A model generated the notes under the pieces. The model saw nothing but the letters and a program-made list of their open reading frames with translations, was not told the origin of the DNA and ran no database searches. Of a stretch of 45,434 nucleotides of DNA, positions 10,156-20,916 are shown piece by piece (positions within the stretch are counted from its first letter, which is position 1; each line of letters begins with the position of its first letter). Location: the NCBI GenBank assembly GCA_900404475.1, contig OUQQ01000100.1:1-45434 (forward strand), given 5' to 3'. Source of the DNA: Spongospora subterranea. Its lineage: Eukaryota; Endomyxa; Phytomyxea; Plasmodiophorida; Plasmodiophoridae. Made by a program: the position numbers and the translations under genes.

Positions 10156-11350
10156 CTACCTTTGAGATGTACAGCGAGCGATAGCATTTGAGAAGTCGGG
10201 CGATTTCTGGGTAGCATCGTACCATCCGAATAATGGATTCTCATCAATAGGTGACGACATCACTGATTCAATAGAAATATCGCGGGGGAACTTGTTCAAG
10301 TAGCAGACGCATGGATAGACAACGTCAAGGATCCGTTCATTGATTACGCGCATAGGACCGACCCCTCGCTGCTCATACTCCAGGAATTGCTCGATGAACA
10401 CCAGGATTGAGATCAAGGTCTGAATGCTCAATTGGCACTTTGAATGTACATGCTCGGTGCCCGGTTTACCGATAAAATTGACCATGTTCTCGGCGTGATG
10501 ACGCGCCTCAATCGCTGCTAAACCCATTTCTTGGGTCAGCGCGAATAAAATCGTCACGTCTATTGGAGGGTCAGGCGTAGGAGCGAAGAAGCTGTGCGAC
10601 ATGAGCTCATCTAGTTCAGTGTTCTCCATTCCCAAGTGACCAGAGATGGTAATAAAACTGTTACTGTAGTGACAGGCAAACCCTGTCGGTCATGTGATTT
10701 TGATGTGTGCAACTGCGCCGGCGGGACCTTACATCCGTTATACAGCTAGGGTTAGCGGTCATGGCTGTCTGTGTTCGCTCAGGAATGAAGCATATTGAAC
10801 TGGGTAACCTCCATTGCTCGAGCCAAGCTAAACCAATAAATGGATTTAGCAGCCCTCCCACAATCACGCAGAGAACATGAGCATTTTGTTGGTAGACCGA
10901 GCATTGTTTGTGTTCAACGAAATGCCAATCGAGCATCCAGATTTTAAGTTTGGATCCTGCTTTTCTATGAGCAGTGCATGGAGATGCACAGCGAGGTAGT
11001 GCTTCTAGTGATGTAGCCATTGAGCTGATATGTTACCTTCTAAAACCCACCATACCATGAGGTGTCGGAGTCGCGCGGCCGTATGAAGATTACGGAATAT
11101 GACAGAAGCTGATTTCCTTGATTTTCAACGTCTTGCCTGAAAGACTTTTTATTGTCGTTGGTCCAGTTAACACAACGAATTATTTGGAGCGATTGGAGGG
11201 AATTGCTCTCATCCACGGCACGGCTCATCCGTATAGCAAGCGGGCACGCTGTTTTCGAGGGGGAGCAGGGTTAAATTGATCATGTTTATGCTGTTATATC
11301 TTTTTACATTGCAGCCATACTGGTGAAATCGTAATGCTCGACTATCCTCT
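10156..11350 (-). CDS. Orphan multi-exon protein, intact copy of a local duplication
   Basis: I do not recognise this protein. The largest exon (10635-10156, about 159 codons) is mixed alpha-helical in look: MGMENTELDELMSHSFFAP, then TQEMGLAAIEARHHAENMV, then LISILVFIEQFLEYEQRG and VYPCVCYLNKFPRDI. Upstream on the same strand lie two further coding stretches: 11012-10815, with WMLDWHFVEHKQCS and a hydrophobic NAHVLCVIVGGLLNPFIGLAWL, and 11228-11050, starting MSRAVDESNSLQSLQIIRC. Introns of about 31-60 nt can be proposed between them with matching phase for the first pair. Support for a real gene comes from its second, decayed copy at 11730-12990, since the similarity extends over all these exons. 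Exact ends are unresolved. Confidence 0.5.
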
Positions 11351-11729
11351 TTGTAGATACATGTAAGTATGGGCTTGATTTTATGCTGTTCAAGGAAAAC
11401 CCTGTTATCTGTTCCTATATTGGTTTCGTCCCTTGTACGAGTATCCACATGCAGTGAATGACAGCATTATGCGCTTCATACCAAGGTATTTGAAGGGCAG
11501 GTCGCAACTATTGACAGCATATAGCAAGTATGATCCTGTTATATCAAATTAACTAGTCACTTAGGTGCCACTCTTTGGGTGTTTCTTCCATGCATGTAGG
11601 CCTCCTGCGAATTGAGCTGATTCTCTGACGTTGCGTTTTCGAAGCAGTGCGATTGAACTGCACGTCAATTGTTGAGCAACACTACCAGCGACAAAGTATA
11701 TTACTGATGATTTTAGACAACTCACCAAG

Positions 11730-12990
11730 CCTCTTAACTGTGCAACGATTTGCTGAACGATGATGTTGTTTTTGACTTTTAAACCGTGGGAGGTTCAGGG
11801 ACCGATAGCATGTGAACAGGCTGGAGATCCTGGGTGTTATTGCACAATCCGAAATATTGGACTCTCGATAGTAGACGAACTTATCACCGATTCCATAGTG
11901 ATCTTGCGAGGGGATTGTTCAAGTCGAGGCATGGATAATCAACGTCAAATATCCGTCCACTGATCACCAACCTAGGAAAGATTCCTTACTGCTCATACTC
12001 CATGCACTGCTTGATGAAAATCAGGTTTGCGATCAAGATTTGACTGCTCGTTTGGCATTTTGCCAGTATATAACCGGTGCCCGGTTCACTAACGAATTGA
12101 ATCATGGTGTCGCTCTAATTGCGGGACTCAAAAACGCAGCTAAACCCATTTCTTCGGTCCCGAAGGATTCAGGCATCGGAGCGTTGAAGCAGTGCGACAT
12201 GAGCTCATCTAGTTCAGTATGCGACATTCCTAAGCGACAAGGTCGTCTGATGCCGAGGCCCTGGCAATAGGGTTGCCGACCAGTACTGCACCGCCATTAT
12301 TATCTTCAATCGTTTAGGAATGGGCCACACTGAACTTGATGGGCTCATGCCGTACGACTTCTTTCGGTCCTACCCCTGGTCCTTCATTAAACCAGAAAAT
12401 GTGTTACCAGCGATTGAGCCTCAGTAATCAGCCCGATAATATGAAGCAATTTGTCGCCAATCCGGGCAGCGATCGGTACGCAGGCAATCTGCGAAGCATG
12501 TGGTCTTCATTGAACCTGACTTGTTTCAAGGCAATGCATGGGATATGAGTAGCGCGGTATCGGCCCTAGTCTTGTGACCAATAAACGGATTGTGGTCGTT
12601 GTCTATTCATGTAGGTCTGATGGTACCCGGATGACCTGATCTCGGGAGTGGCCGGATTCGCGTGGTTGAATGAAGAACATGTGCTTCTTCTTTCAATGCA
12701 TGTGTCCTGGCTTTAAACATGCCTGGAGACCGCATTCATGGTAAATGAACGAATTCTGGCTGTACGAGAGAACACCAGACTCCCGAGGAAATGTACAATC
12801 AGGAGAGGCGAAGAAAACGGAAGGGATCGGAGCGTCTTCGTCTGGTCATTCACTGCATATGTCCATTAGCAAGCGAGGGTGCTGTTGTAAAGGGAAATTT
12901 CTATGAAAGTTCCATCACAACAAACACCATGTTGCTCAAGTTGAGGCGTTTGATGAATGATGATTTTGCATTGTAACCACACTGATATGA
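11730..12990 (-). pseudogene. Decayed duplicate of the orphan gene at 10156-11350
   Basis: Plus-strand landmarks run in the same order as in the intact copy. For example TGAGCTCATCTAGTTCAGT occurs at 10600-10618 and at 12199-12217, CGGTGCCCGGTT at 10454 and 12075, TGCTCATACTCCA at 10369 and 11990, GGGGGAACTTGTTCAAGT against GGGGATTGTTCAAGT, and TAGCAAGCG at 11233 and 12867. Identity is about two thirds by eye with many small insertions and deletions, and no frame stays open on the minus strand. The short plus-strand frames here are chance. The duplicate lies in the same orientation about 1.6 kb away, so it arose by tandem duplication and lost function. Confidence 0.75.
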
Positions 12991-13013
12991 AAGCGATGAC
13001 GTTATTGCTGTGG

Positions 13014-13080
13014 GTATCGTATTGCCTAAATGTGACTTTCAAGTCTGTAGGTATCGTATTGTAAATGTGACTTGTAAGTC
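13014..13080. repeat. Two-copy direct repeat, about 36-bp period
   Basis: GTATCGTATTG, then AATGTGACTT, then AAGTC occurs twice in a row (13014-13045 and 13051-13080) with small differences. It sits just beyond the end of the pseudogene. No function is apparent. Confidence 0.7.
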
Positions 13081-14052
13081 ACGTTTATATCGCAACGATA
13101 CCAGTTGTTGAATGACGTCTCTGTGGAAACTCGGTATCATTGCAGATTAAGAGTCTGGTGTTACCTTGTATCGTGCAATTTGATGACCGTCTATCACACA
13201 ACGTCCTCTATGTGTAACGATATGAAGTTAAATGTATTGTCTAATATGTAATAATTTCGGTTCAACCAGGATTCTCAAACCATCCTTGAAGAAATGCGAT
13301 GTTCAACCCCTCGTTCACTGTCCATGGGCTTTTTCAACTTTTGAAGTGCCGCCTCGTACCCCGCTGATACGAATGGCTTCATGCTTTGGAAGACGGCTTG
13401 CCGAAGCCCTCGCTCTCAACCAAGGATTCATCAGGCCAGATCGCCACGAACGACAAAAAGCAACGTAGCAAGTCTGATTCTTCTTAGTCAAGTTCGTAAA
13501 AGACAATTAGTCTCTGTTTCAAACTATCATGGTTTGCCTTCCCTGCACTTTTAGGCCACTGCACTCAGAGCAAATTCTTTAGCGTTCGGTCAAATCGCTT
13601 CAATCAAGGACTAACTTAGCGCCAACCAGTATTGTTTTGTTAATTCCAGGCGAATAATTTAGATAAATATGCACGTTGTCAACTGTAGTCCCAGTTGCTT
13701 TTTCTCGAGCAGTGACCTTTCAAATTTGGGTAGTTCTACAATTCCTATGTGTATCGTCAAATCGTTCAACGTTTTAGATCTATGCCACTTTGGGCAAATA
13801 AAATCATATGTTTTCAGTAAATGTCGTGACAAATCAAAACCGTTAAACCTCAGTTAAAACCTCAGTCATCATCCTAGGAAACAAGGAATATCTTGGCTTA
13901 TAAATAATTAGATATCTAGAGTGATCACAGACTTGGAGATAGAACCATTTGACCTCTATTACGTTTGTAAATTTCCTTTTCGGTTGTATTCAAATTTTAT
14001 TCATTGTCCTTTCAACGCTCATCAACGGCATTTATGACTCGTTACATGGATA
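13081..14052. other. Intergenic, no convincing gene
   Basis: An AT-rich stretch with short frames of 60-80 codons on both strands that show no motif. The overlapping frames at 13232-13506 on opposite strands look like chance. I see no RNA gene. Confidence 0.4.
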
Positions 14053-14437
14053 AAGATTATTGTGAACAAGTGTGATCTCTTGAGGCTCTCGTCGAAAGAT
14101 TGGGTGCAACAAAAGTAGCTATTGGGCGACGTGTCGTCATAAAAGGACTCGACGACGGTATTCAGTTTTTACATCGAAAACAGAAAGTGTTGAAAAGGAC
14201 CATTTTCGCTATTGTTGCACCCAATCGATGCGAGCCTCAAGAGATCACACTTGTTCACAATAATCTTCATCTTGGAAGCTGCCTTTGCCCCATAACGTAG
14301 ACGAAGCGTCTCGAAGTAGGGTTTAAAATTTTCCCGATTGTCAAGGGTCAGAACGAAATAGATCCTTTGCAACACTTTCTGTTTTCGATGTAAAAACTGA
14401 ATACCGTCGTCGAGGCCTTTTATGACGACACGTCGCC
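14053..14437. repeat. Rearranged inverted repeat within a GTPase relic
   Basis: Two blocks are inverted relative to each other. Block 1 at 14053-14110 (AAGATTATTGTGAACAAGTG...) matches the reverse complement of 14210-14274. Block 2 at 14124-14201 (GGCGACGTGTCGTCATAAAA...) matches the reverse complement of about 14360-14437. The nested order means the left arm carries the two segments in an order opposite to that in the minus-strand reading frame, so it is not a simple hairpin but a duplicated and permuted fragment. Both arms derive from the GTPase sequence described at 14169-14640. Confidence 0.85.
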
Positions 14438-14640
14438 CATATAATTCTTTTCTCCAATATCCGGGAGTATCAATCGTGGTAAGAAAGTTGTCTCCATTAT
14501 GAATTGCTGAATACGCTTTCGCTGAAGTTATCAATCCTCCATTTGCAACTGGACTTCCAGATATACTAATTCTAGGGGCTTTGTTGAGACGTTCAATAAC
14601 ACGAGATTTGCCAGCTCCGTAAAACCATGAATCCTAATCG
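14169..14640 (-). pseudogene. AIG1/GIMAP-like GTPase fragment
   Basis: Reading leftwards from 14640, one open frame contains FYGAGKSR (P-loop remnant; the first Gly of GxxxxGKS is replaced by Trp), LTTIDTPGYW (G3), DNRENFKPYFETLRLRYG (helical, as in AIG1 proteins) and KIIVNKCDLL (G4, NKxD). The order and spacing of G1, G3 and G4 fit the AIG1/septin-like branch of P-loop GTPases. A stop just before the P-loop, the damaged G1 and the loss of the C-terminus into an inverted duplicate mark it as a non-functional fragment. A proper start codon and the region after G4 are missing. It could alternatively be an exon of a gene whose other parts I failed to see. Confidence 0.6.
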
Positions 14641-14797
14641 AAAAATCCCATCTTTAACAGTATCTGTGCCATCATTATGGGAGTAGTTGACAGTACTGAA
14701 TATGCCAAAGAAGGCACGATAATTGGTCGGCAACCATACATAGTGTACTGTAGTTTAAGTCCGCCACGGAGTGCGAATCTGGCCATTATCGATCGCG

Positions 14798-17338
14798 ATG
14801 GCGTCTCTTGAACTGCAACCGTTCTGTTCGAGCACTGATGGCTGGGGCCCGGCCACCAACTTCAAAGGTTCGTATAAGTCTCTGATCAACTCACTTTTCT
14901 TTGCTGACCATTTATCAGGGCAAGCCTCTCAGGTCCCGTTTTCTTTATTCAGTAAATTTGATCGTATTGGAAAACCTGCCGATTTTGTATCGGCTCCGCA
15001 GGCATTCAACCAGGAGCCCAGACGTGACCGATATGCTGCATATGGCGCCTCCTCTGCTGCTTTCTCCTACTCACAGCAAGGTTATACTATACTTTGATTG
15101 CCTGTTGACTTGAGCAATGATGAGACACACTATTCGGAGCGTATTTATGAAGAATACTCTATTTTGCTAATCTTCTCTCTGAGCTCAATTTTGCCGACAT
15201 GTTTTTTGTTTATTTACAATTGTTGTTTATTGTTTGGTTGTTAACAGATGATGAGACGTCGTTTTCGCTTGTTGACACTCGACCAAAACCTAAGCCCAAA
15301 TTTGGTATTCAACGTATCGGTGGAACTCGTGGCCGGGGCGGATTCCGTGGCCGTGGTCGTGGTGGAGCTTGGGGAGGCCAAGGCGCACGCTTTGCACAGG
15401 ATCCTCGCTCAGGAACTGGTAAGCGTGTTTTTTTTAACCCTTTTCGCTTCCCCATAAGTTCGATTTTTGTTTAAGGTCCATCCCTTTCCGCCTCTGGAGG
15501 GGGATCTGCGGATGCAGCACAGGCTCAGAACCAAAGGAAGAAGAGTAAAGGACGGTGAGCTTTCATTTCATGATCCACATTTTTTTTTAAGTGTTTGCAA
15601 AGTTGGGATACTGGACGTGGAGGCCGTCGATTCGGGCCACGAGATTGGGACCGAGCACCTCGCGTCAACCAACCCAGTATCAAGGTGCAGGAGGACTGGG
15701 TCGAAGTTGCCCAGCTTTCAATCCAGCAACTGGAAGCCGCTACACTACCATTCCTTGAAAAAACAGCTCATGGTAAACGCATGCGAGGGCGGACTGATGA
15801 TACTTCGGAAGATGAGTCATCCAAGGTATACTTTTTTCATTTTTCTATCGTGAACAGTTTTTTTTGCATTGAATGTTTGACTGGTGTGCTCTGTCCACTG
15901 AAATTTATGGGTATTGATTGTTTTATGAAGTTTGCGAATGCGTTTTGTTGCTTTTCTTCTGCGTTCGATATATGTTCATATGCTGTAATCTAGGCGTTGC
16001 GGGAATCGCAATCAGTTCAAACGCTGTTTGAATCTGGTATCGTTCACTGCTATGATAAAGGGTTCGATCGTGTCACGACCAGGAATAGCATCAAACTGCG
16101 CTCGGGGCCAGCTCCTCCCAAGTTTTCTGGCATCCATCCCGGTCAAGATCCTCTCATGCAGAAGCTCCATGCTGACAAAGCTGGCAATATTTACGCCACT
16201 GATACTGTTGGTTTCAATGTCGACATTTCGACGATTTGCTCTGATTTTGTTCAGGTACTGTCGTTGTTGATGGCGGCTGCCCAGAGTGCCTCCGGCTGGG
16301 ATATAGTTATTCGCAAAACCAAAGACAGTATCATTCTTGATCGGCGGTCGTCATCTTTAATCGGGTTCGAAACCGTGAATGAAACTGGACAGGATTTGAC
16401 TGCCGATGAAGTTTCTCCCGAATCCATTAATCACCCTGTGCAGCTAATGAATGAAGCAACCAGTATTCGCGTGACATGTTGGCGAATTGCTCTTTTTGTT
16501 CAAATTTACTTCAGGTATTTATCAGCGTTTCCTGTCTCAAGCTGTTCGCGATTCTGTGGCTGTCGAGTTCGATGACGTTGGCGCTGCTGATTCGATCGCC
16601 TATCGCTATCGCAGATTCGAGCTCGGGGAAGGTAAAAGACTGTTAGTTCGGTCTGAAGTTCAGGTTGTTACCCCATCTGATGTTCCCAAAATCAAACTGT
16701 TTAACCTCTGGACGTAGGCTGCAACTGAAAAGGCGTCTGGCTCTGATTCGGCGCCGCAATTGCTGTCAAGTATAGCTTGGTCACCCATGCTTCAACAATT
16801 TTGTAAATGTGTTTGTAGTTCGGTCGCTTTTGGAGTTTGATGCGAAAACTGGTGCTGGTGTTTCTGATTGGCGTCAGAAGTTAGATGCCCAACGTGGTTA
16901 TATCATCGCCACAGAGTTCAGGAACAACGCCTTCAAAATAACACGATGGATTGCTCAGGTATGCCTTCGATTACCCATTGGTTTTCTGTTTTCTATGATT
17001 ATTTAATTTATTCGGTTTCTCTACGCTGAGAAGCTTTTTTCAACCGGATTTTGTCTCAGGCAATCTTAGCTGGTATCGATGAGATAAGAATGGCATTTGT
17101 TAGCCGAGTTGTGCCGACCGATCCCAAACATCACGTTGTATTGGGTGTTCAGAGATTTAAACCTCTGGAGTTCGCTCAGCAAGTCGGCGTCAAACAATCG
17201 TCATTATGGGGCTCTCTTAACTTGATTATCGAGACCATTGTTTCACTTGCAGACGGTACCTACCTTTTGTTCCGGGATCCCAATGAGCCTCTTCTCCGTT
17301 TCTATTCTGTCTCAGACGATTCTATCGATCAAGCCTAA
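14798..17338 (+). CDS. EIF3D: Eukaryotic translation initiation factor 3 subunit d
   Basis: Subunit d of eIF3, which in animals binds the mRNA cap on selected messages. ATG 14798 opens exon 1 (to about 14877), ending GWGPATNFK; after a ~50-nt intron comes FSLFSKFDRIGKPADF. Next are SFSLVDTRPKPK (15250-15295) and an RGG-rich insert (15320-15400), then WVEVAQLSIQQLEAA, YDKGFDRVTTR, GNIYATDTV, SASGWDIVI, LMNEATSI, IAYRYRRFELG, VSDWRQKLDAQRGYIIATEF, FVSRVVPTDPKHHVVLGVQRFKP and the end PNEPLLRFYSV. These follow human eIF3d from end to end. At least eight introns interrupt it; several are longer than 50 nt. The acidic C-terminal run of animal eIF3d is absent (ends DDSIDQA). The gene is surely eIF3d; a few joins remain open. 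Confidence 0.95.
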
Positions 17339-17618
17339 TGAACCACTTACTATATTTCTCATGTTCGACAAATCACTCTCCACTTTTTTATTAGTTTGCT
17401 TAGCTCATGTAGACGTTTTCCTGGGCTGTGCCGATACTTGTGTAGTCTTATTTTATCCTAAAATATCATGTGTTTTGGCGGTTTTTTAGCAATCTATAGG
17501 TTGTTTAACAGTTGAGATCGGCTTCTTTTGGATGCGTACGATTCAAACGGCGGGGAATAGATCACAATGAGCTTCTCGAATTTGTGTCGGCAAGCAAACG
17601 GTCGTTCCATTGCTACTT

Positions 17619-18653
17619 CTAAATGCAAATGAAAGGAGCTAACCGTCTTGAATTCGACCAGATTCCTAGAGTGTTAGCTGGATGCATTTTTGAATCGAAC
17701 TCTACGGGCAACTTGACTGAGCCGTCGTTGATCTGTGGCAACAGGTTCGAAGTGCCTGCAGAAACCGAACTAATAGCTAAACAAGTTTGCGATTTCTCTC
17801 TTTGGCTGCCTATCTCGATAAAGGAGTGCCATAAAATTCCCTTCAGTGTCGAACCATCATGAATTTGTTGCCGGGTCTGGCACAGTAAAGTGGGATACTG
17901 TACTAATGGAACGGAATGACATGCATGGAGAACTGCGGCCATGAACTTGACGGATATCGGGTGTCGATAGCATGATCAAGGAATATAGTGATCGATACGA
18001 CCACGCTTTCTGTCAATGCGACGTCGTCGGATATAACAAACATGAACAAGATAGGCGGTAATCTCTTCATTGTCAACAGAAGGGAGAATCGCTCCATGTG
18101 GAATGTGGCCCTTCTCTGAAAGGAGTGACCTTTATCTCTTTTTTGATGAGACGATCTTCTTCAGCGATGTCCATGCTCACCTATCTCCTAGCGAAAAACC
18201 GATGTGGGTCGTGCGTGTCCATGACTCTCATTGAGAAGTTGATACCGCCCATATTGCGACAGGTTGGACTGTGCAGATTAGGTAGATTTACAGGGATGAA
18301 CAGGGGCAACGCCTTGATGTAGCTTAGGCAGGTATTGAAAGACACGGGATGACCCCGATGGAGTTTGAGGCGATGGACCGGGGTTCTAGTGCCTGATGCT
18401 TCCACTGTTTTGTAGAAATTTCGGTTATCGTTGTTGATCTGGCTAAGATTGGGCTCGAGAGACATTCGTGAAACTGTACTTTACAGGATTGTTGTGTCAA
18501 ATCAAGGCTGTATTACGAGCAGCAGTGGCTTTGCAAGTTCATCTGCTTTGCCTGCCTTGATTTTTGTCGTGGGAGATCCTTCTGGCTATGAGAAAGAATG
18601 CTCAGCAGCGTCAAAGAGATGAATACACTTGCAAAACCCACCGTAGTTGACAT
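17619..18653 (-). CDS. Probable secreted or ER protein, unrecognised
   Basis: A minus-strand ATG at 18653 starts a typical signal peptide (hydrophobic core SVFISLTLLSILSHS, then QKDLPRQ). Further left are coding-like stretches: 18465-18190, with cysteines in SFNTCLSY and LHSPTCRNMGG and the motif MRVMDTHDPHRFF; 18097-17906; and 17862-17620, ending MHPANTLGIW. Their mean codon use looks coding, and the cysteines fit an extracytosolic protein. However, I could not find introns that join them all in phase, so either the exon set is incomplete or the gene is broken. I can defend no family. It is tail-to-tail with eIF3d, 280 bp apart, and head-to-head with the E2 gene. Confidence 0.4.
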
Positions 18654-18806
18654 TAAAATTCTCTGCATTTCGTCTGGTCAACATCTTTATACCTCACCTC
18701 CTCCTTGGCGTTTGAAAAGAAGAAAATCCAGCAGTGTACCTATGGGTTAGACAGCCATGAGTGGTGTCGACTGGGGTATATATGACGGATACAGCGTCAA
18801 CTCTAA

Positions 18807-19681
<875 letters not shown>

Positions 19682-19985
19682 AACACTTTGAATATTTTAC
19701 TTCTCAGATTCTTTATCAATCAACGTCTCTTATCTGCACCTTTGAAATCGTCGTTTAATCCAATATGGCCTTTCTTTCATCTTATTGTATATTTCTTGCG
19801 TCCGGGCGTAATCAGGCGTTTCCGTAGCGTGATATTCATTTGGTGGGTTTCGTCCGGTTTTACTTCATCTAATTTCGTCCGTACCGTTGTAATGGCAGTC
19901 GGATTTACTGGTTGACAGTTTCGGAAGATCGGCCGATATCTCCGACTATCAGTTTGTCTCGCATGCCCTGATTTCACATACGATT

Positions 19986-20780
19986 ATGGCCGCTCTTCTT
20001 CTTGTCGTCGTCTCATTAGTGCTTTCGTCACACGCCGACAAAATCGAATGGAGTTCCACTACGGTCGACGCCCGCCCTCACGTTAAAGCAATTCTTCCTG
20101 TGCAACGAGAAATTCTTCCACGTTGGCCAGTGGATTCACTTACAATCTCGATTGATGTGGCACGCTCACATTCTGGGATTGGACTGCAGCCCGTGTTGGT
20201 TCTAGATTTACTTCATGACCCCGTATGCAGCGATCTGACAAAGAATGGAACCGCATATATTCCGATCACACAAAAGTTGCCGATTGCATCTGCAACGTTC
20301 GATATTCACAGCCGAAATCGGACGGTCATCAAAAGCGATCGCCTGACAAACTGGATCAAGGACATGTGCGTCGTAGTGCGCCCCCTTGGGTATGATATAG
20401 GAATGAGAGTGAGCGCCGATGCCTGGGCGAAACGTCTCAATGTGCAAGTTGGGGTTCACTTTGATGAGGCGGCACGACGCTACAATGCCATTATATTGGG
20501 CATCATTTCTACCGCGCTGACAATTGTCATGGCAGCGGTCATGCTGGATTGGCACCAGCGAAGGCAATTGCAACCGATGAAGGCAATTGCGATAGAAGGC
20601 TACTCTTCAAGCGATTCGGACTCCGAAGATGACGATGATGATTATGAGTCAGAAGACAACGAGGGCGAAAGTGACGACGACAGTCAAATATCGACGGAGT
20701 TCGACAAAAATGACGATTATGATTTGATCTCTATCAGTAGCCAAGAATCCGGTAGTTCGAAGCCTGTTCGTGTTATGTAG
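19986..20780 (+). CDS. Orphan type I membrane protein with acidic C-terminal tail
   Basis: A single uninterrupted exon of 264 codons from ATG 19986, unusual in this intron-rich stretch. Residues 1-17 form a signal peptide (MAALLLVVVSLVLSSHA). A lumenal or extracellular region of about 150 residues follows, with two cysteines (DPVCSDLT, KDMCVVV) that could pair and one N-glycosylation sequon (NGT). A membrane span lies at about 168-186 (IILGIISTALTIVMAAVML) and a basic stop-transfer follows it (DWHQRRQLQ). The tail of about 70 residues is almost wholly Asp/Glu/Ser (SSDSDSEDDDDDYESEDNEG), a likely casein-kinase-2 substrate and Ca2+-binding candidate. I know no family with this layout. It lies 305 bp after the E2 gene and is convergent with the phosphodiesterase. 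Confidence 0.8.
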   Translation: MAALLLVVVSLVLSSHADKIEWSSTTVDARPHVKAILPVQREILPRWPVDSLTISIDVARSHSGIGLQPVLVLDLLHDPVCSDLTKNGTAYIPITQKLPIASATFDIHSRNRTVIKSDRLTNWIKDMCVVVRPLGYDIGMRVSADAWAKRLNVQVGVHFDEAARRYNAIILGIISTALTIVMAAVMLDWHQRRQLQPMKAIAIEGYSSSDSDSEDDDDDYESEDNEGESDDDSQISTEFDKNDDYDLISISSQESGSSKPVRVM

Positions 20781-20916
20781 GGACAACACAATAAATTTTT
20801 CATCAGGAACGCATTGATACTCTGCTTTTTTCGACCAGTGATGTGTTGCCAGACAATACCGACAAGTATAACCTTATTCTGGGATACTGCCTAAATAGGT
20901 TTTATTATTATCTAAT

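Noticed and set aside
11760..12548. Plus-strand ORFs over the pseudogene
   Set aside because: The intact copy is coding on the minus strand; the plus-strand frames are not shared between the copies.
17903..18097. PIG-X/Pbn1-like reading of the minus-strand secreted gene
   Set aside because: Only a few residues (TRYPSSSW) fit and the exons could not be joined in phase; left as unrecognised.
20208..20573. 121-codon ORF antisense to the acidic-tail membrane protein
   Set aside because: Shadow of the single-exon gene; no start context or motif.
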